DNA from: Myxococcales bacterium | Lineage (GTDB): Bacteria > Myxococcota > UBA727 > JABDBI01 | NCBI GenBank assembly: GCA_023248545.1 | Contig: JAHFEF010000012.1 | Span: forward strand, 1-53,094 | Direction: 5' to 3' | DNA: 53,094 bases | Shown: positions 50,290-53,094 of the stretch, in pieces | How the letters are laid out: the number at the start of each line of letters is the position of its first letter | Position numbering within the stretch: position 1 is the first letter of the stretch | Notes under the pieces: generated by a model | Seen by the model: only the letters and a program-made list of their open reading frames with translations | The model's database searches: none | Told to the model about the DNA's origin: nothing | Made by a program: the position numbers and the translations under genes

Positions 50290-50308
50290 AAAATATCTTA
50301 CCAATTAC

Positions 50309-50337
50309 TTGATTTTAATGATTTGGTCAATTATATT
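50309..50337 (+). promoter_or_regulatory. Promoter and operator of hipA-hipB, predicted leaderless
   Basis: TTGATT (50309-50314), a 17-bp spacer and TATATT (50332-50337), with 6 nt (TGACTC) before the ATG at 50344, so transcription should start at the start codon. The inverted repeat GTCAA-ttatat-TTGAC (50326-50341) surrounds the -10 box and is a candidate HipB operator. Confidence 0.65.
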
Positions 50338-50343
50338 TGACTC

Positions 50344-51552
50344 ATGGCAAACTTACTCTGGGGGAAAGTCTATTACAACAGTATATTTGCAGGTTACCTA
50401 CGAGAAGAGCCTGGAAATAGCATTTCATTCAAATATGACTCAAATTATTTGGACACTCGGCAACCAGCAATTGCACACACTCTGCCTTTAAGAGAGGCCT
50501 CCTACGTGAGTCGGGACGGGCTCCTGCCGTTTTTTGATAATCTTGTGGCTGAAGGTTGGCTGGAACAAGCCCAAAAGCGTCTTTTAGGGAAACGAACCTT
50601 ATCACGCTTTGAACTTCTTCTGGCATTTGGTCAAGATTGCGCGGGAGCTGTTTCAGTGCTTGACCCCGAGCCGGAAAAATTTTCGGCAGCTCTCCTAGAT
50701 GAACATGACCCCAAAGAAATAGCGCTGATGACCAGCCGAGCGTCGCTTTCAGGGATTCAGCCTAAAATCATGTTGATAGAAAAAAATGGAAAGCTCAAGC
50801 CAGCCAAGAGCAATGAACTCAGCACACACATCGCCAAGTTCCGCTCGCACGGACACAATAACTTGCTCGTGAATGAATATCTGACCTCAAAAGCTTTTCA
50901 AGCACTTCTACCCGATGACGGCATCGTCGATCTGTCAATTGTTGAGATCGGTGGTTTTTCTGAACCTGCACTGGTTATCAAACGATTTGATCGAGTATCG
51001 GGCGCTCGCGTCCATTTTGAAGAATTTAACCAACTATTAGACAGAAAATCGATTGCCAAATACGACGCGAGTCATCGAGACATGGCTGATTTCATCAAGA
51101 ACACAAATGGGTGTCTCCCGACTGAGATTTATCGTTTGTATGGGCGCATCTTGGCAGGTATTTTGCTTGGCAATACGGACATGCATCTGAAAAATTTTGC
51201 CATGTTTCATCGACCCGAGGGTTTGCGTTTGACTCCGTCCTACGATCAGGTATCGGCAGTCATCTACGGGTATAAAACCATGGCGCTGGATATTGGCGAA
51301 GCAAGTAATCTCAAAATTAGCAGTCTAAAGCCTGAACATGTCATCACGCTGGGAGAAGAATTCGGTCTCTCATTAGGCGCAATACACATGCTTGTTCAAA
51401 GCCTTTCGCGTCATTTACTGGCCGCAAAAGAAGCTATTTTTGAGGCACCCCACGGTAGCCCCACTTTCAAAACTCAACTCATCAAACTGATGGAATCACG
51501 ATGGAACAAAACATTCGCCTCAATTGGCCAAAGCTTGTCCAAGAAGCGGTAA
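50344..51552 (+). CDS. hipA: HipA-family serine/threonine kinase toxin
   Basis: 402 residues. N-terminal HipA_N segment (VYYNSIFAGYLREEPGNSISFKYD), SLSGIQPKIMLI at the position of the phosphorylation and phosphate-binding loop, catalytic LLGNTDMHLKNFA with its Asp, and metal-binding YDQVSAVI. HipA of E. coli phosphorylates glutamyl-tRNA synthetase; the target of this one is unknown. It is first in the operon, with the antitoxin second, the reverse of E. coli hipBA. No Shine-Dalgarno sequence; leaderless start predicted. Confidence 0.9.
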   Translation: MANLLWGKVYYNSIFAGYLREEPGNSISFKYDSNYLDTRQPAIAHTLPLREASYVSRDGLLPFFDNLVAEGWLEQAQKRLLGKRTLSRFELLLAFGQDCAGAVSVLDPEPEKFSAALLDEHDPKEIALMTSRASLSGIQPKIMLIEKNGKLKPAKSNELSTHIAKFRSHGHNNLLVNEYLTSKAFQALLPDDGIVDLSIVEIGGFSEPALVIKRFDRVSGARVHFEEFNQLLDRKSIAKYDASHRDMADFIKNTNGCLPTEIYRLYGRILAGILLGNTDMHLKNFAMFHRPEGLRLTPSYDQVSAVIYGYKTMALDIGEASNLKISSLKPEHVITLGEEFGLSLGAIHMLVQSLSRHLLAAKEAIFEAPHGSPTFKTQLIKLMESRWNKTFASIGQSLSKKR

Positions 51553-51707
51553 AACGCCGCAAAGAGCAAAAACTCACGCAATTACAAGTCTCTGTCCTCG
51601 TGGGCGTCAGCAAACCAACCGTGAGCGGCTTTGAGCAAGGTAAGACCAACATCACGCTTGAAAACGCAATGAAAATCCTGCGTCTGTTAGGGCTGGTCAC
51701 GACCTAA
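51501..51707 (+). CDS. hipB: HipB-like XRE-family antitoxin
   Basis: 68 residues, almost entirely a lambda-repressor-like HTH (KEQKLTQLQVSVLVGVSKPTVSGFEQGK). It would bind the promoter and neutralise HipA. It begins within hipA, overlapping it by 52 bp in a different frame, so its synthesis is tied to HipA translation. E. coli HipB is 88 aa; this one lacks the long C-terminal tail. Confidence 0.85.
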   Translation: MEQNIRLNWPKLVQEAVKRRKEQKLTQLQVSVLVGVSKPTVSGFEQGKTNITLENAMKILRLLGLVTT

Positions 51708-51819
51708 TTCTTCACATTTCTCAACATCTCCTGGGTAACAAGATCCAAGTTTTTTAGCTGTATCTTGTCAGTCCAAATGGGAAATGCCAGACTTTCTCTG
51801 GCTTAAATAGGAGCAATCC

Positions 51820-52644
51820 ATGGATTATCGATTTCAACAAGTTGACGTCTTTTCTAAGCAGCCATGCATGGGCAACCCCGTTGCGGTGTTTTTAGAGTCC
51901 CAAGGCCTATCAACCGAAAATATGCAGCGAATTGCTCGATGGACAAACCTATCAGAAACAACTTTTGTATCGGAGTCGAAAAAAGCCGACTATCGCGTTA
52001 GAATCTTTACGCCAACCCATGAACTGCCTTTTGCTGGACATCCGACGCTTGGAACAGCTTGGGCGCTCAAAAAATCGGGGGTGATTCAGAAAGAACACTT
52101 TGTTCAGGAGTGTGATTTTGGTCTCATCCAAATTTTCTGCGAGGGCGATCAAGTATTTTTTGAACTTCCACATTTTAAAACCCAGGAACTTCAGCTGGAG
52201 CAAGAGCTCAGAGAGATCCTGGCGGTTGCTGTTAGGAATACACAGCTCATCACGACAGGCCCTCGTTGGTTAACTGCCGAACTTCTAGATGCAGACAGTC
52301 TTTACAAACTGAATATGGATTTGAGCCCGCTGGCCAAAGTATTTCAATCCATCAATGCAGATGGCCTTGTGATGTATGGCATTCATCCAGATAAAACAGT
52401 GCACTTGCGAGCTTTCTTTGAGGGCAGCGCTGGCATTATAGAGGACCCTGTTTGTGGATCGGGTAATGCCGCAGTAGCCGCTCATATCATGACGACGGGC
52501 AACATTGACAGGGCAGGATTGGAATATGAGGCGTTCCAGGGGGCTGCCCTTAAGCGCGATGGCCGGATCTCTGTGATACTCGGCGATAAAATCAGAGTGG
52601 GCGGGCAGTGCAATACTGTCTTTGAAGGTAACGCTTCAATATGA
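51820..52644 (+). CDS. PhzF-family isomerase/epimerase-like protein
   Basis: 274 residues. YRFQQVDVFSKQPCMGNPVAV, the catalytic glutamate in NLSETTFV, the TPTHELPFAGHPTLGTAW block and DPVCGSGNAAVAAHI are family hallmarks. PhzF itself isomerises a phenazine precursor. Most family members lie outside phenazine clusters and have unknown substrates; no phenazine genes are visible here. TAGGAG lies 6 nt before the ATG. Confidence 0.9.
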   Translation: MDYRFQQVDVFSKQPCMGNPVAVFLESQGLSTENMQRIARWTNLSETTFVSESKKADYRVRIFTPTHELPFAGHPTLGTAWALKKSGVIQKEHFVQECDFGLIQIFCEGDQVFFELPHFKTQELQLEQELREILAVAVRNTQLITTGPRWLTAELLDADSLYKLNMDLSPLAKVFQSINADGLVMYGIHPDKTVHLRAFFEGSAGIIEDPVCGSGNAAVAAHIMTTGNIDRAGLEYEAFQGAALKRDGRISVILGDKIRVGGQCNTVFEGNASI

Positions 52645-52719
52645 CAAAGAACGGGAATGGAACGCCGGTATCAGATGTACACGAGCACTCGCAAACGAAA
52701 TAAAAATTTCTTGTGGATT

Positions 52720-52783
52720 TTAAAAACGACTTTGTTTTAGCATGAGCCAAAAATAAATTCACACGGCTATAAACCACCGTGAA
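52720..52783 (+). repeat. Dispersed repeat, copy 3 (5' part), next to the IS
   Basis: TTTTAAAAACGAC and TTTGTTTTAGCATG (52731-52744) match the 5' part of copies 1 and 2. The next 40 bp differ, with a hairpin TTCAC...GTGAA (52758-52783) of its own. The IS605-type element begins within about 10-15 bp, so the 3' part may have been lost to the insertion. Confidence 0.6.
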
Positions 52784-52790
52784 ACTGTAC

Positions 52791-53094
52791 AATCTATCTG
52801 AACCGCCGCGCAGTACTCCATCCATAAACACCAGTTTTGGATGGAGGTGAAGCGCGGCAAGGCGAAGCCATTAACCCCTCGAAGAGGCTGGCGCATTGCA
52901 GAATAGGCTCTTGCTTTTTAATTCTCATTGGGGCTAGGTTTCTGAAATGCGGGAGGTCAATCGCAAAATTACGTACAGACTGTACCCCACGGCGCTGCAG
53001 GAAGCTGCTCTGTGGGCGATGCTGCGATTGCATCAATGGCTTTACAATGCAGCGCTCGAGCAACGTATCTCGGCCTATCGGATGCGAGGAATCT
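52791..53094 (+). mobile_element. IS605-type insertion sequence, right-hand partial copy
   Basis: Mirror image of 1-298, with the same upstream sequence and the tnpB 5' end running off the window. A small conserved peptide (MEVKRGKAKPLTPRRGWRIAE) can be read between about 52840 and 52904 in both copies, but its status is unclear. Complementary segments such as CCGCGC/GCGCGG and CCAT.../...ATGG could fold into subterminal hairpins of the kind TnpA recognises. Confidence 0.8.
52947..53094 (+). CDS. tnpB: TnpB/OrfB-type IS605 transposon nuclease, N-terminal fragment
   Basis: ATG at 52947, 49 codons visible, beginning MREVNRKITYRLYPTALQE. Almost identical to the left-end copy. The first codons vary at mostly synonymous sites (for example CGG versus AGG), which indicates that the reading frame has been under selection. 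The remainder lies outside the window. Confidence 0.8.
   Translation, partial: MREVNRKITYRLYPTALQEAALWAMLRLHQWLYNAALEQRISAYRMRGI

Noticed and set aside
52840..52904. Short peptide upstream of tnpB as a real IS gene
   Set aside because: It is conserved only because the IS copies are nearly identical, and it resembles no known transposase; left unassigned.

Overview
The window (about 53 kb, mid-40s % G+C by eye) looks like chromosome of a Gram-negative bacterium with an outer membrane. The signs are Lnt, many lipoprotein signal peptides, an outer-membrane barrel protein and secreted Cys-rich proteins. Eukaryote-like kinases, very large secreted metalloproteases, a C-terminal sorting tail resembling MYXO-CTERM, and caspase-like, LRAT-like and possibly MACPF-like secreted proteins suggest a predatory or host-associated lineage of the Bdellovibrionota/Oligoflexia or Myxococcota type. 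That assignment is inference; no rRNA is present to settle it. Both ends of the window are the 5' end of the same IS605-type tnpB element in opposite orientation, so it is probably one contig broken at a repeated insertion sequence.

Layout. 0-7.2 kb is accessory: an IS-truncated DUF1016 nuclease gene, a TOTE-type primase-helicase, a methyltransferase, a Nudix/histidine-phosphatase fusion, a caspase-like ankyrin lipoprotein, tRNA-Lys(CUU) and vapBC. 7.2-13.6 kb is a tightly overlapping minus-strand operon, recO - TPR protein - Ser/Thr kinase - lnt - prfB, into whose first junction a dinJ/yafQ toxin-antitoxin cassette has been inserted. 13.6-19.9 kb holds a coiled-coil protein, an MFS transporter, small secreted proteins, a winged-HTH protein, recF and a sorting-tail protein. 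19.9-28.3 kb is a minus-strand operon of an outer-membrane protein and two giant zinc metalloprotease lipoproteins. 28.4-35.6 kb is core metabolism: an AsxRS-like protein with a frame break, pyrD, proC-proB-proA, purA and purB. 35.7-53 kb is accessory again: secreted proteins, an ORF6N-DnaA domain IV fusion, two inverted copies of an EVE-domain gene, a flavin reductase, a cupin, an AAA_14/DUF4143 ATPase, a MACPF-like/Ser-rich/LRAT-like secreted cluster, a kinase with a DWG motif, an apparently exported DeoC aldolase overlapping a membrane AAA+ ATPase, hipA-hipB and phzF.

Main observations. (1) An intergenic repeat has two hairpins whose stems are preserved by compensatory changes between copies. 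(2) All three toxin-antitoxin operons have a near-consensus promoter with a 17-bp spacer whose -10 box lies 6-7 nt before the first ATG, predicting leaderless mRNAs. (3) The dinJ/yafQ cassette sits between two diverged copies of the recO 3' end; the outer copy still spells the old recO terminus. (4) The AsxRS-like gene breaks frame at T8 followed by an in-phase A AAA AAG heptamer. (5) Three accessory genes place the Shine-Dalgarno sequence inside a hairpin. (6) There are unusual domain combinations: ORF6N-DnaA IV, caspase-ankyrin lipoprotein and exported DeoC. (7) Four pairs of convergent genes overlap by 54-120 bp.
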